Assembly (NCBI GenBank): GCA_021463345.1
Contig: JAJTYM010000010.1
Location: 1 to 64,000, forward strand
Source of the DNA: Pseudobdellovibrionaceae bacterium
GTDB lineage: Bacteria > Bdellovibrionota > Bdellovibrionia > Bdellovibrionales > JAMPXM01
Direction of reading: 5' to 3'
DNA: 64,000 bases
A program made the translations under genes and the position numbers. The notes below the pieces were generated by a model, which was not told the origin of the DNA, ran no database searches, and saw only the letters and a list, made by a program, of their open reading frames with translations. Positions 25,721-35,041 of the stretch are shown here, in pieces (positions within the stretch are counted from its first letter, which is position 1; each line of letters opens with the position of its first letter).

Positions 25721-26401
25721 TCAGAACGCGTAGAAGTCCAGATAAATGTTGTCGGCGTGCGCGCCGGTGTTCGAGCGGACCTGCACCATCACCCCATTGC
25801 GGCCCCAATCGATGACCGAGCGAGGGAGCGTGAACGAACCGCTGCGCGCGCGATCGTAACCGCCGAGGCTCTTCAACCCGTAGTTGATCGGGTAACCTTG
25901 GGACGAGAGGATGTCGAACTTCGAGCAATTGTAGACGTTGCGGAAAACGATGTTCACCTGGCCGCCGCGCGTGTTGAGCTCGACCGTGCCGCCGCAGTCG
26001 CGGAGATGGGCTGACGTGCGACCCGTGGGGCTGAGGACGATGGCGCCGTAGGGGAACGTCGGGCGGGTCGAGGGGTAGTCCGGATACGGGCTCGGGGGAT
26101 CGCTCGGATACGGATTCGGGTAGCGGGGGTACGGGTTCGGGTACGTGGGCTCGGGATACGACGTTTCAGAGCTGCAGCGGATGTTGGAGCGGCACTCGAA
26201 GTTGTACGTCGAAGGGTTCCGCGCGCACGCGTCGACGGCGCTTTGGCTGGCCGACCAACTGTCGGCGCTCGAATGCGTGAACGAGCGGCCGTTTGAGTGC
26301 GTCGTGCAGGTGGTCCACGCTTCATAGACCTGGGCTTGGGCTCGGTCCGCTCCGAAAACGGCGGCGACGGCGAGCAAGGAAGCGAAGAAACTGGCTTGCA
26401 T
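25721..26401 (-). CDS. secreted protein with Tyr/Pro-repeat linker
   Basis: The 226-residue protein has a signal peptide cleaved near AQAQ (residue 24) and a small Ser/Thr-rich N-terminal domain containing four cysteines. Residues about 80-118 form a linker of repeated YPxPY/YPNPYP units. The C-terminal domain of about 110 residues is beta-rich, with one Cys pair and ending DNIYLDFYAF. I do not recognise the family. The linker resembles flexible spacers joining surface domains. It has its own terminator downstream. Confidence 0.7.
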   Translation of the reverse strand: MQASFFASLLAVAAVFGADRAQAQVYEAWTTCTTHSNGRSFTHSSADSWSASQSAVDACARNPSTYNFECRSNIRCSSETSYPEPTYPNPYPRYPNPYPSDPPSPYPDYPSTRPTFPYGAIVLSPTGRTSAHLRDCGGTVELNTRGGQVNIVFRNVYNCSKFDILSSQGYPINYGLKSLGGYDRARSGSFTLPRSVIDWGRNGVMVQVRSNTGAHADNIYLDFYAF

Positions 26402-26660
26402 ATTCTCTCCTCGAAGAAAGGGTGGTTGTGAATCGTGGACTCAAGGGCCTGCGAGGCAAGAGTCAAGCCATCCCGCCCACGGGCATCGCGATGTGACTTA
26501 CTCGTTTTGATTCGCTTTGGCGACACTCATTTGTCAGGGATCATCGGTTTTGTCAGGGCGCGCGGTTCCGTTGGCCGTCATCGGCTGGCGGCGATGGGAT
26601 TTTTTTCATCGCACGAACCGCGCGGGGCCACTATGGCACTGTTCCGTGGCGTTGTTCCGT

Positions 26661-27401
26661 TCAGCGGTCCTCGACGAGGACGAGGGAATCCACGAAACGG
26701 ACTTCATCCTTGCCGCCGCCGAGCGCGACGCGGATCAGGATTGCCGCCCACGGCGAACCGTCCTTCGTCACCCGGTAGTTGCCGAGGCTGCGGACGCTGC
26801 CGATGCCGAGCGCGCGCAAACGGTTGGATGCGAATTTGAGGAATTTCTTCGGATCGTGGATCTCGTAGCTTCGGGTCGCCGTCGCGAAGACCGTCCAACG
26901 GGCGTCGGCTGGCCGCCGCTCGACGTTGTCGAACCAATCGCGGAACTCCTCTCGATCGAGGTCCGGCAGTTTCCACGCCCCCGCCTGCGCTGCGGCCAAG
27001 GTGCCGCGCGCGTAGGATCTCGACCGCGTATCGAAGACGAACGCGTGAGGTCCCTGTTCCACCGAGGGGTCATGGATTTCAAGGCCGATCCGGCCGTCCT
27101 CGCAGGCGAGGACCTCGATGGAGCGTTTCGCGCCTCGCCCGGCCGTGGCCATGGGTGGGAAGTTCTCGTTCAAGGCGTGGGCCTCGAACTCGAATGGGGG
27201 GCCGGAGAGCGAAACTCGGATCAAGCCGAAACGATCGTGGTCGGTTCGCTTCGTGCCGAGTTCGGAGAGGGTCACGATCTCGCGGAACGGCAGCCAGAGG
27301 TCGTCGCCGACGAGCGCCGGCTCGCCCTCGAGCGGGAACGGGAGATCGAACCAAGTGACGGCGGACTGATCGAGGCGCTTGATTTCGGAGGGAGCCGGCA
27401 T
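26661..27401 (-). CDS. hypothetical cytoplasmic protein
   Basis: The ATG at 27401 (MPAPSEIKRLDQ) gives 246 residues; the open frame beyond it runs through the promoter region of the divergent regulator and is not credible. The protein lacks a signal peptide or membrane segment. Its second half has an alternating beta pattern (RWTVFATATRSYEIHD, RSLGNYRVTKDGSPWAAILIRVALG). Codon use and GC at third positions match neighbouring genes. No family is recognised. Confidence 0.6.
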   Translation of the reverse strand: MPAPSEIKRLDQSAVTWFDLPFPLEGEPALVGDDLWLPFREIVTLSELGTKRTDHDRFGLIRVSLSGPPFEFEAHALNENFPPMATAGRGAKRSIEVLACEDGRIGLEIHDPSVEQGPHAFVFDTRSRSYARGTLAAAQAGAWKLPDLDREEFRDWFDNVERRPADARWTVFATATRSYEIHDPKKFLKFASNRLRALGIGSVRSLGNYRVTKDGSPWAAILIRVALGGGKDEVRFVDSLVLVEDR

Positions 27402-27597
27402 CCGGTGAATGTAGGGCCGCCCCCTCCCCACCGTCAAGGCGCCCTGGTTTCTTTCTCCAGTCGTTCTAATCGAAGCCGCTTCGCGCGCCCTCCCGTATTG
27501 AGACGGGCTCCGCAAAAAACTTTGGTGTTTTCCGGTGAAACCGTACCCTTGAGGAAGGCAGCCGAAATCGCGGTACGTTTGCGGAAGGGTGAAACCT

Positions 27598-28044
27598 ATG
27601 GATTTGGATCCCGAAAGCGCGCGGCCCAAGCACGTTCTTGTCGTCGACGACGACGATGGCATCCGACTGATGCTCGAGACGAAGCTCTCCAGGCTCGGTT
27701 ACAAGGCGTCCGTGGCCGCCAACGGCCTTCATGCGCTCCAGAAGGTGCGCGCCCAGGGAAAAGGCGGAGACAAATACGATCTTGTCATCTGTGACCTCAA
27801 AATGCCGGGGATGTCCGGCCTCGAGCTGATCAAGGCCCTGCGGGCCGAGCCCCTGTACCGATCGCTGCCGGTGTTGCTGATCACCGGTTATCCCGAAAAA
27901 CAGAAAATCATGGAAGTCGTCAGGGCCGGCATCAACCGCGTTCTTCTGAAGCCTTTCAAGCACGCCCAGATCATCGCTGTGATCGAGGAGATCCTCAAAA
28001 GCCCCGCGAACCTCGACACGGGCGGCGAGCCGGTCGCCGCCTGA
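27598..28044 (+). CDS. stand-alone CheY-like response regulator
   Basis: This 148-residue receiver protein has the acidic cluster Asp17-20, phospho-acceptor Asp66 in ICDLKMPG, and Lys in LLKPFKH. There is no output domain. The ATG at 27598 sits 10 bases after GGAAGG; a GTG three codons earlier is an alternative. It is convergent with a hybrid kinase 23 bp away, a plausible partner. Confidence 0.88.
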   Translation: MDLDPESARPKHVLVVDDDDGIRLMLETKLSRLGYKASVAANGLHALQKVRAQGKGGDKYDLVICDLKMPGMSGLELIKALRAEPLYRSLPVLLITGYPEKQKIMEVVRAGINRVLLKPFKHAQIIAVIEEILKSPANLDTGGEPVAA

Positions 28045-28067
28045 GGACCCCGCCCGCGGCGGTTCCG

Positions 28068-29618
28068 CTAAGCGGGTTTCTTCGCTGGTTTCTCCAAAAG
28101 CCGGATCACTTCGGCGAACTCTTCTTGGTGGACGGGTTTGCCGAGCACGCCGTCGATGCCGTTGCGGAGCGCGGCGAGCTCCGCCGCCTTGTCGGCCGGG
28201 TCGGCGGTGATCAAGTAGAGCGGGGCTTTCGGCAGCAGGCGCCGGATGTCGGCGATCAAGCGGGAAGGGGTCGTGCGCGGCATGGAGGCGTCCGCGAAGA
28301 CGCCTTCGATCCCGGGATTGAGCCGGATCTGGCCGAGCAGATCCTCACCGTTTCTGGCTTGCAGGACCTCGTAGCCGTAACGCTGGAGCTTGCCCGCGAG
28401 CGCTTGGCGCGAGAAGTCGTTGTCGTCCGCCACAATGAGGAGGCGTCCCGGCGAAGCGGCGGGCGTGTCCTCGGCGCGGACGAGCGGGAAGATCAGCGCG
28501 AACTCGGTGCCGTTCTCGGCCGAACTTGTGAAGCGGAGGTCGCCGCCGTGGGCCTTCATGATGCCGTAGGACAGAGAGAGCCCGAGCCCCGTTCCTTCTC
28601 CGACGGGTTTGGTGGTGAAAAACGGGCTCATGACGCGGTCGCGGACGCCCTCGGGGATCGGCGGGCCGTTGTTGTGGACCTTGAGCCGCACGCCAGCCTC
28701 GCTCTTTTCAGCGGAGACGCGGATCACGCGCGCGCCGGGGTTCCTGCGGAGCGCGTGCACGGCGTTGCTCAGGAGGTTCATGATGATCTGTTCGACCTGG
28801 TTCGGGTCGCAGGCGACGGGCAACGCCTCGCGCAGCTCCCATTCGACCTGAATGCCGAAATCATCGAGGCGGTGGCGCATGAAATTGAACGCGTCGAGCA
28901 CCACGTCGCGCGCGTCGACATGGATCATGCGGAAATCATCCTGCCGCACCATGCGCATCATTCGCGAGATGATCCTGGCCATCCGGTCGGTGGCTCTCAG
29001 GATCGGCGCCAGCTGCAGGCCGAGCTCGCTCCTGGAGAGCTCGCTCTGTTCGAGCAGAAGCTCCATGTTCTCGGCGAACCCTTGGATGATCGCGAGCGGA
29101 TTGTTGAGTTCGTGCGCGACGCCCGCCGCGAGTTGGCCGATGTCGGCGAGTTTTGAGATGCGCATGACTTCTTTGAGGGCCGACTCGCGCTCGGTTTGCA
29201 GCCGTTTCTGCTCGCTCAGGTCGGAGAGCGAAAGCAGGAGGAGCGTTTCTCCGGCCGCGCGGATCGAATTCGCCGTTACTTTCACCGCGATCCGGCGGCC
29301 GCTGCGCCGGAGCGCCTGCATCTCGATTTCCTCAAGGACGCTCCTGCCCGCGGGCGGGAGCAGGATTTCGCCGATGGCCTGAACGCGGCGTTTCTCGTCG
29401 GCGTGGAAAAGGCGGTCGAGCGTGAGCTTGGCGAACGTCTCCGGCGTGTGGCCGAGCAGATCCTGGGCGGCTTCGTTGGCGAAGCGGAGCCGGGACCGTT
29501 TGCCACGGATGGCGAAGGCGAGGATCGGCACGTGGACGGAGTTGAAGAGGCGGAAGCGACGGCTTTCGCGGGAACCGGCTCGTCGTCGGGCGCTGCGTTT
29601 CGAAGGGGGAGTCGTCAC
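28068..29618 (-). CDS. PAS-domain hybrid histidine kinase
   Basis: The protein is about 516 residues from a GTG at 29618; a TTG at 29687 is an alternative that adds an Arg-rich stretch. A PAS domain comes first (ANEAAQDLLGHTPETFAKL). The kinase follows, with H-box VAHELNNPLAIIQG, N-box NLLSNAVHAL, and G-boxes VHNNGPPIPE and GEGTGLGLSLSYG. A C-terminal receiver has Asp in FADASMP and Lys in LGKPVH. No membrane segment is seen, so it is a cytoplasmic sensor. The HELNNP form of the H-box is typical of NtrB-like kinases. It faces the single-receiver gene at 27598. Confidence 0.88.
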   Translation of the reverse strand: MTTPPSKRSARRRAGSRESRRFRLFNSVHVPILAFAIRGKRSRLRFANEAAQDLLGHTPETFAKLTLDRLFHADEKRRVQAIGEILLPPAGRSVLEEIEMQALRRSGRRIAVKVTANSIRAAGETLLLLSLSDLSEQKRLQTERESALKEVMRISKLADIGQLAAGVAHELNNPLAIIQGFAENMELLLEQSELSRSELGLQLAPILRATDRMARIISRMMRMVRQDDFRMIHVDARDVVLDAFNFMRHRLDDFGIQVEWELREALPVACDPNQVEQIIMNLLSNAVHALRRNPGARVIRVSAEKSEAGVRLKVHNNGPPIPEGVRDRVMSPFFTTKPVGEGTGLGLSLSYGIMKAHGGDLRFTSSAENGTEFALIFPLVRAEDTPAASPGRLLIVADDNDFSRQALAGKLQRYGYEVLQARNGEDLLGQIRLNPGIEGVFADASMPRTTPSRLIADIRRLLPKAPLYLITADPADKAAELAALRNGIDGVLGKPVHQEEFAEVIRLLEKPAKKPA

Positions 29619-29860
29619 ATGACCGGATCGGTGCCGGAGCCGTCGCTCTCGAGTCCGGCTGGAGATCCGTCTAACGCTCGTCGCCAATCCTTGAAGGCCT
29701 CTTTTCGTGAGGGTATTCTCCTTTGGCTTTCATTCGTGGAATCCACACTTTGGCGTCTGGCTGGACTAAAAGATGAATCGACGAGCCGTCTTCGAAATTG
29801 CGGAGAAGGCCGGATCGAGGATCGGGACTTAGGGCTAGGACGCGTTCTCAGGAGCATGCC

Positions 29861-32134
29861 ATGGCCAAGATCGAAACCACGCCGGAGATGGTCCGGAAGG
29901 TCTACGCGACCACCCGGGAGAACTTGAAAATCGCCCGTTCGCGACTCAACCGCCCGCTCACTTTGGCGGAGAAGGTCCTGTTCGGCCATCTGGACGACGC
30001 CCGCGGGCAGGCGTTCGAGCGCGGCAAGAGCTTCCTCATGCTGCGCCCCGATCGCGTGGCGATGCAGGACGCGACGGCGCAGATGGCGATGATGCAGTTC
30101 ATGCTCGCGGGCAAGGACGAGGCCGCCGTGCCGAGCACCGTGCACTGCGATCATTTGATCCGCGCGCACGTCGACGCGGCCGAGGACATGGGCACCGCGA
30201 TGAGCGAGAACAAGGAAGTCTACGACTTCCTCGCCACGGCGAGTTCGCGTTACGACATCGGTTTCTGGAAACCGGGCGCCGGCATCATCCATCAGGTGGT
30301 TCTCGAGAATTACGCGTTCCCGGGCGGCATGATGATCGGGACCGATTCGCACACGCCCAACGCCGGCGGCCTCGGGATGGTCGCTGTCGGCGTCGGCGGG
30401 GCCGACGCCTCCGACGTGATGGCGGGCCTGCCTTGGGAAGTGAAGAACCCCGAGCTCATCGGCGTGCACTTGAAAGGCAAGATGAACGGCTGGACGTCGG
30501 CCAAAGACGTCATCCTCCGCTTGTGCGGGATCCTCACCACCAAAGGCGGCACCGACAAGATCGTCGAATACTTCGGCGATGGTTGCGCCTCGATCTCGGC
30601 GACGGGCAAGGGCACCATCACGAACATGGGCGCCGAGCTCGGCGCCACGTGCTCGATCTTCCCGTACGACGACCGCATGGCCGCGTATCTCAAGATCACC
30701 GGCCGCGGGGAACTCGCCAAGCTCGCCGACGAGAACAGGGACCTTCTCGCGGCCGACCCGGAGGTTTTCCGGGATCCGCGCGAGCACTACGATCAAGTCA
30801 TCGAGATCGACCTCGCGACGCTCGAGCCGTACCTCGTCGGGCCGCATTCGCCCGATGTCGCGCGCCCGATCAGCCAGGTCGCCAAAGAGGCCAAGGAACA
30901 GGGTTGGCCCACGAAGCTCTCCGCGGCGTTGATCGGCTCGTGCACGAACTCCTCGTACGAGGACATCGGCCGCGCCTCGTTCGTCGCCCAGCAAGCGCTC
31001 GACAACGGAGTGAGGATGGGCCAGCAGTTCATCGTCACGCCGGGCTCCACGCAGATCCAGAACACGATCAGTCGCGACGGCCAGATGCAGGTCTTCAACG
31101 CCGTCGGCGCCACCGTGATGGCCAACGCCTGCGGTCCGTGCATCGGCCAATGGAAGCGCGACGACGTGCAGAGGGGCGCGAAGAACTCGATCGTGACGTC
31201 GTTCAACCGCAACTTCCGCGGCCGCAACGACGATAACCCGGAAACCCTCGCTTTCATCGGCAGCCCTGAGATCGTGATGGCGCTCGGCCTCGCCGGTCGG
31301 CTCGACTTCAACCCGATGACCGACGAGATCCAGGCGCCCGACGGCAAGCGGTTCAAGTTGCAGCCGCCGCAAGCGCCCGAGCTTCCGGCTCAGGGTTTCG
31401 TCGCCGATCCGCACGGTTATCAGGCCCCGGCCGGCAAGGCGGTCACTGTCGCCGTTTCGCCCGCGTCCGAGCGTCTGCAACTGCTCTCGCCCTTCCCGAA
31501 GTGGGACGGGCAGGACGAGATGCGGGACATGCTCGTGCTCTGCAAGGCCAAAGGCAAGTGCACGACCGATCACATCAGCCCCGCCGGAAAATGGCTCAAG
31601 TTCCGCGGTCATCTCGACAACATCTCGAACAACATGCTCTTGGGCGCGACCAACGCGTTCACGAACGACGTCGGGACGGGCACGAACCTCCTCACGGGCG
31701 ATCAAAAGCTCGAGTTCGCGCAGATCGCGCGCGACTACAAGAAGAAGGGTCAGAAATGGGTCATCGTCGGCGACGAGAACTACGGTGAGGGCTCAAGCCG
31801 CGAGCACGCGGCGATGTCGCCGCGCCACCTCGGCGGCATGGCCGTGATCGTCAAGAGTTTCGCGCGTATCCACGAGACGAACCTGAAAAAACAGGGCGCG
31901 CTGGCTCTCCGTTTCGCCAACCCCGCTGATTACGACAAGATCCGCGAGGACGACAGGCTCGCCGTCAAAGGTTTGCGGTCATTCGCGCCTGGCAAGAACC
32001 TCACGCTCGAGATCACGCGCGCCGACGGTAAGACCGAGTCGGTGGAACTCACTCACACGTTCAACGCCGAGCAGATCAAATGGTTCCAGGCGGGCAGCGC
32101 GCTCAACTTGCTGCGCGTGTCGAAAGGGAACTGA
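29861..32134 (+). CDS. acn: aconitate hydratase, mitochondrial type
   Basis: Aconitase interconverts citrate and isocitrate in the TCA cycle through a [4Fe-4S] cluster. The 757-residue length and sequence fit the mitochondrial-type aconitases rather than bacterial AcnA (about 890). Cluster ligands are Cys361 in GSCTNSS and Cys424 and Cys427 in [14 protein letters not shown] and GSSREHAA are family substrate-site motifs. The ATG follows CAGGAG at good spacing. It is transcribed alone and divergently from the hybrid kinase. Confidence 0.96.
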   Translation: MAKIETTPEMVRKVYATTRENLKIARSRLNRPLTLAEKVLFGHLDDARGQAFERGKSFLMLRPDRVAMQDATAQMAMMQFMLAGKDEAAVPSTVHCDHLIRAHVDAAEDMGTAMSENKEVYDFLATASSRYDIGFWKPGAGIIHQVVLENYAFPGGMMIGTDSHTPNAGGLGMVAVGVGGADASDVMAGLPWEVKNPELIGVHLKGKMNGWTSAKDVILRLCGILTTKGGTDKIVEYFGDGCASISATGKGTITNMGAELGATCSIFPYDDRMAAYLKITGRGELAKLADENRDLLAADPEVFRDPREHYDQVIEIDLATLEPYLVGPHSPDVARPISQVAKEAKEQGWPTKLSAALIGSCTNSSYEDIGRASFVAQQALDNGVRMGQQFIVTPGSTQIQNTISRDGQMQVFNAVGATVMANACGPCIGQWKRDDVQRGAKNSIVTSFNRNFRGRNDDNPETLAFIGSPEIVMALGLAGRLDFNPMTDEIQAPDGKRFKLQPPQAPELPAQGFVADPHGYQAPAGKAVTVAVSPASERLQLLSPFPKWDGQDEMRDMLVLCKAKGKCTTDHISPAGKWLKFRGHLDNISNNMLLGATNAFTNDVGTGTNLLTGDQKLEFAQIARDYKKKGQKWVIVGDENYGEGSSREHAAMSPRHLGGMAVIVKSFARIHETNLKKQGALALRFANPADYDKIREDDRLAVKGLRSFAPGKNLTLEITRADGKTESVELTHTFNAEQIKWFQAGSALNLLRVSKGN

Positions 32135-32255
32135 TGGAGCCTGGGGTGGTCGGGCCTTCGGCGCGCCTCCCCCGGTTTTCTCCTCCGCTTTTTTACGTGG
32201 GCGTTCGCTCGGCCTCGGCCCCGAGCAGGTTTCGTCGGTTCTCGCGGATCGATTC

Positions 32256-32807
32256 TTAACGCTCGGTTTCGGCCGGCTCCGCGGGGAAGAGGTATTTGGT
32301 TTCCACCGCGTTGTCGATGATGACGCGGTAGATTTCCATGATAGGGCCGGTGAGTTTCAATTTCTTCTCTTCGAGGTAAGCGAACACCTTCGGATAGACT
32401 TTGTACGGGCTGATCGACGGCGCTCCGTTGAAAACCGCCATGACGTAACGTTTGCGGGGGACTTCGCGGTACAGGAGGCCTTCCGGCAGTTCCGCTGGAC
32501 TCCAGTCTTTTTCGACGATGCAGCCTGCGAGGCTTTGCAGGCGGTCTTCGTCGACCTGCCTGGGATCGTCGAGGAATTCGCCGAATGAAAGCCCGCATTT
32601 TTCACCGTTGTCTTCTGCCCAATTTTCGACCTTGTCGAGCACCGCGACGATCTTGTGGTACGCGCCGACGTGCTTGGCGTACACTTGCCGGTAGGGTCCT
32701 TCTTCGCTTTCCGCGACATGGACATCCTTCAAGACGCCGAGGCGCAGGCCCAGGGCGGCCGCGAAAGCCGCGATCGTGCCGAGGACGAGGATGATCAGGG
32801 TCCTCAT
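32256..32807 (-). CDS. membrane-anchored GyrI-like domain protein
   Basis: The 183-residue product has an N-terminal hydrophobic anchor (MRTLIILVLGTIAAFAAALG). A domain resembling the GyrI/AraC effector-binding fold follows: a VYAKHVGAYHKI strand-helix, then RYVMAVFNGAPS and KLTGPIMEIYR. This fold usually binds small hydrophobic molecules. The anchor suggests it faces the periplasm. Its ATG overlaps the thioredoxin-fold gene upstream by 4 bp, so they are coupled. The exact ligand is unknown. Confidence 0.7.
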   Translation of the reverse strand: MRTLIILVLGTIAAFAAALGLRLGVLKDVHVAESEEGPYRQVYAKHVGAYHKIVAVLDKVENWAEDNGEKCGLSFGEFLDDPRQVDEDRLQSLAGCIVEKDWSPAELPEGLLYREVPRKRYVMAVFNGAPSISPYKVYPKVFAYLEEKKLKLTGPIMEIYRVIIDNAVETKYLFPAEPAETER

Positions 32808-33364
32808 CGCGTCGACGCTTTCCACTTGATGTTGCAGCCCATCGAGGGCTTTTGGTCCGGTCGCGGCGGCCGTTCGGCGATCAGCGCGTCGATCGCCTCG
32901 GAGAGATCGCGGCGCTGCACGGCCGCGGGGTCTTTCCAGGAGTCGTCTAGGCGGCCGCGGTATGCGAGCCTCAACCCGGCGTCGTACAAGAAGAAGTCGG
33001 GTGTGCAGACCGCGCCGAACGCGCGGGCGGTCGCTTGTGATTCGTCGTGGAGATAGGGGAAGGGGTATCGTTTTTCAAACGCGCGTTTCTTGAGGTTTTC
33101 GAACGAATCGTCCGGGTGGCTTTCCGCGTCGTTCGAGCAGATGGCGGCGACTTTCACGCCTTTGGCTTCGCATTCTCGGCCAAGGGCGATCAACCGGTCC
33201 TCGACGGCTTTCACGTATGGGCAGTGGTTGCAGATGAACATCACGAGCAGCGCTCGGCCGCCGGCGAAGTCATCCCTGCCGTGAACCTTGCCGTCCACAC
33301 CGGGCAATCGGAAGTCCGGGCACGGCGAACCAAACTCAACCTCAGGTGTATACGTCAGCGCCAT
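32804..33364 (-). CDS. thioredoxin-fold protein of the AhpC/TSA-like group
   Basis: This 186-residue protein has no signal peptide. ALLVMFICNHCPYVKAVE places a CNHC motif at Cys45 and Cys48, in the position of the thioredoxin CxxC. CTPDFFLYD further on replaces the cis-Pro region as in this group. It resembles the thioredoxin family members with CNHCP found widely in bacteria, which are redox proteins of unsettled role. The ATG at 33364 is chosen because conservation starts there. A hairpin repeat lies just upstream, within what would be its promoter. Confidence 0.8.
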   Translation of the reverse strand: MALTYTPEVEFGSPCPDFRLPGVDGKVHGRDDFAGGRALLVMFICNHCPYVKAVEDRLIALGRECEAKGVKVAAICSNDAESHPDDSFENLKKRAFEKRYPFPYLHDESQATARAFGAVCTPDFFLYDAGLRLAYRGRLDDSWKDPAAVQRRDLSEAIDALIAERPPRPDQKPSMGCNIKWKASTR

Positions 33365-33373
33365 CCATCCTCC

Positions 33374-33466
33374 GTTCCCGCCAAAAGGTGACACGCACCT
33401 TTTAGTTCATAACTGCGTTAGACGCGCGATTCTACAAAAAGGTGCGTGTCACCTTTTGGCGGGAAC
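33374..33466. repeat. hairpin repeat element, copy 1
   Basis: Perfect 30-bp inverted arms lie at 33374-33403 and 33437-33466, with a 33-bp loop. The arm carries the shared core AAAAGGTGACACGCACCTTT, which can itself fold as a short hairpin of AAAAGGTG with CACCTTTT. It lies between birA and the thioredoxin-fold gene, 4 bp past the birA stop. The core recurs at 46892 and 54624. Confidence 0.9.
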
Positions 33467-33470
33467 GGCG

Positions 33471-34202
33471 TTATAGGGATTGCCAGGGGATCACGCCGTT
33501 GGCGGTGTGAAGTTCGCCTTCTGCTCCCACTTTTTCGATTCTCGATTCCAGGTTCGGGCGTCGATTGAGCGCTTCGGCCAGCGCTTCGGCATCGGGCTTC
33601 GAGAGCTCCGTTTTCACGCCCGCCGGGAGCGTCGCCATGAAGTTGACGAGCAGAGACCGCAGGAATCGGCCCCAATCCTGTTCGGTGATCGCGCCCTCGT
33701 CGCCAAGTTCGGCGGCGAGGCTGGTTGCGGCCGGGACGACGGCGGGCGCGGCGAGAACGTTCAGTCCGAGACCGACGATCGCGCGCCGTTCATCACCCCG
33801 CTCGACGGACTCCACGAGGAGGCCGGCGACTTTCTTTGCGCCGATGTAAATGTCATTGGGAGCTTTGAGGCTCCAGGGCAGTCTGGGCCAGGTCTTCATC
33901 GCCGCTCTGTAGACGGCCAGCCCCGCGAGGGGCGCGAACACCGGCTGGGGCGGTTTCGTCATATGGAAACTCCACGACGACAGCAGCGCGCCGGGGGCGT
34001 CGTTCCATGCGTTCGCTCCGCGCCCCCGGCCCCCGGTCTGATGGCCGGCCAGGTAGAGAATCGGCGCGAGTTTGGATTTCGCGACCTCGCCGAAATCTTC
34101 GCGCGCGAACGTATTGGTGCTGACGGCCTCTTCCGCGAACCAGAGCTGAACGCCAGCGGCGCGGGCCCAGGACCGCGTCCACCCGGTGATGCGGTCCTTC
34201 AT
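33471..34202 (-). CDS. birA: biotin--protein ligase, no DNA-binding domain
   Basis: BirA activates biotin with ATP and attaches it to carboxylase carrier proteins. Present are GGRGRGANAW (biotinyl-AMP binding), LKAPNDIYI in place of the usual KWPND, and KVAGLLVE. The 243 residues contain only the catalytic and C-terminal domains; the N-terminal helix-turn-helix of E. coli BirA is absent, so it should not act as a repressor. Its ATG overlaps the nadC stop by 4 bp. Confidence 0.92.
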   Translation of the reverse strand: MKDRITGWTRSWARAAGVQLWFAEEAVSTNTFAREDFGEVAKSKLAPILYLAGHQTGGRGRGANAWNDAPGALLSSWSFHMTKPPQPVFAPLAGLAVYRAAMKTWPRLPWSLKAPNDIYIGAKKVAGLLVESVERGDERRAIVGLGLNVLAAPAVVPAATSLAAELGDEGAITEQDWGRFLRSLLVNFMATLPAGVKTELSKPDAEALAEALNRRPNLESRIEKVGAEGELHTANGVIPWQSL

Positions 34203-35041
34203 ATCGGCGCGAACTCCGTTTGCTGCCAGTCGAAGAGCAGGCTCACGTCGGCGCTGGGCGCCGAGTGCGTGAGAGCGCCGACGGAAATGTAATGCACGCC
34301 GAGCTCGGCGACGCTCCCCACCCGGTCGAGGGTCATGTTGCCGCTCGCTTCGGTCTCGACGTGAGCCGGGATGAGGGCGAGGGCTTTTTTGGTGAGTTCG
34401 TTGTCCATGTTGTCGAGCAGGATGCGTTCGACCCCGAGGCCCACCGCTTCGCGGACTTGCTCGAGCGTCGCGCACTCGAGCTCGAGCGGGGCTCCCGTGT
34501 GCTGGCGGATGCGTCCGACGGCTTTGGAGAGGCCGCCGGCGACCGATATGTGATTGTCCTTGATGAGAACCGCGTCGCTCAGCGACTTACGGTGGTTCAT
34601 GCCGCCGCCGTGCGCGACCGCGCGCTTTTCGAGCTCGCGGTACGCCGGGAGGGTCTTACGGGTGTCGAGGATACGCGTCTTCGTGTGTTCCACCTGTTTG
34701 ACGAAGCAACGGGTGAGCGTCGCGATCCCCGACAAGTGGCCGATGAAATTGAGCGCGACGCGCTCGGCTTTGAGAATCTGGATCAGGTCGCCCGTGATCG
34801 CGCAGATCACTTGCTTGTCGAGGACGAGGTCGCCTTCCTTGAAATGCCATTGCAGCTTCGCGCTCGGCTCGAGGACGAGCATCGTTTCCTCGAACGGGAC
34901 CGCGCCGGACAGAACGAGATCCTCTTTGGCCACGAGGCGCGCCTGCCCGAAGCGAGGCGCGAGAGCGAGCGAGTCGGTCGTGAGGTCCCCGCTCGGCATG
35001 TCCTCCTTGAGGGCCGCATGGATCAGATCCGTCAGCGTCAT
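34199..35041 (-). CDS. nadC: quinolinate phosphoribosyltransferase
   Basis: NadC decarboxylates quinolinate with PRPP to give nicotinate mononucleotide in NAD synthesis. The 280-residue length is typical. Substrate residues are visible in TRKTLPAYRELEKRAV, HGGGMNHRKSLSDAVLIKDNH, and ETEASGNMTL. It overlaps birA downstream and the receiver gene upstream by 4 bp each. nadC-birA pairing is seen in several bacteria. Confidence 0.95.
   Translation of the reverse strand: MTLTDLIHAALKEDMPSGDLTTDSLALAPRFGQARLVAKEDLVLSGAVPFEETMLVLEPSAKLQWHFKEGDLVLDKQVICAITGDLIQILKAERVALNFIGHLSGIATLTRCFVKQVEHTKTRILDTRKTLPAYRELEKRAVAHGGGMNHRKSLSDAVLIKDNHISVAGGLSKAVGRIRQHTGAPLELECATLEQVREAVGLGVERILLDNMDNELTKKALALIPAHVETEASGNMTLDRVGSVAELGVHYISVGALTHSAPSADVSLLFDWQQTEFAPI

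Noticed and set aside
26040-26160. Short tandem-like DNA repeats, considered as a CRISPR or minisatellite
   Set aside because: They are the codons of the Tyr/Pro linker in the secreted protein; spacing is irregular and there are no spacers.
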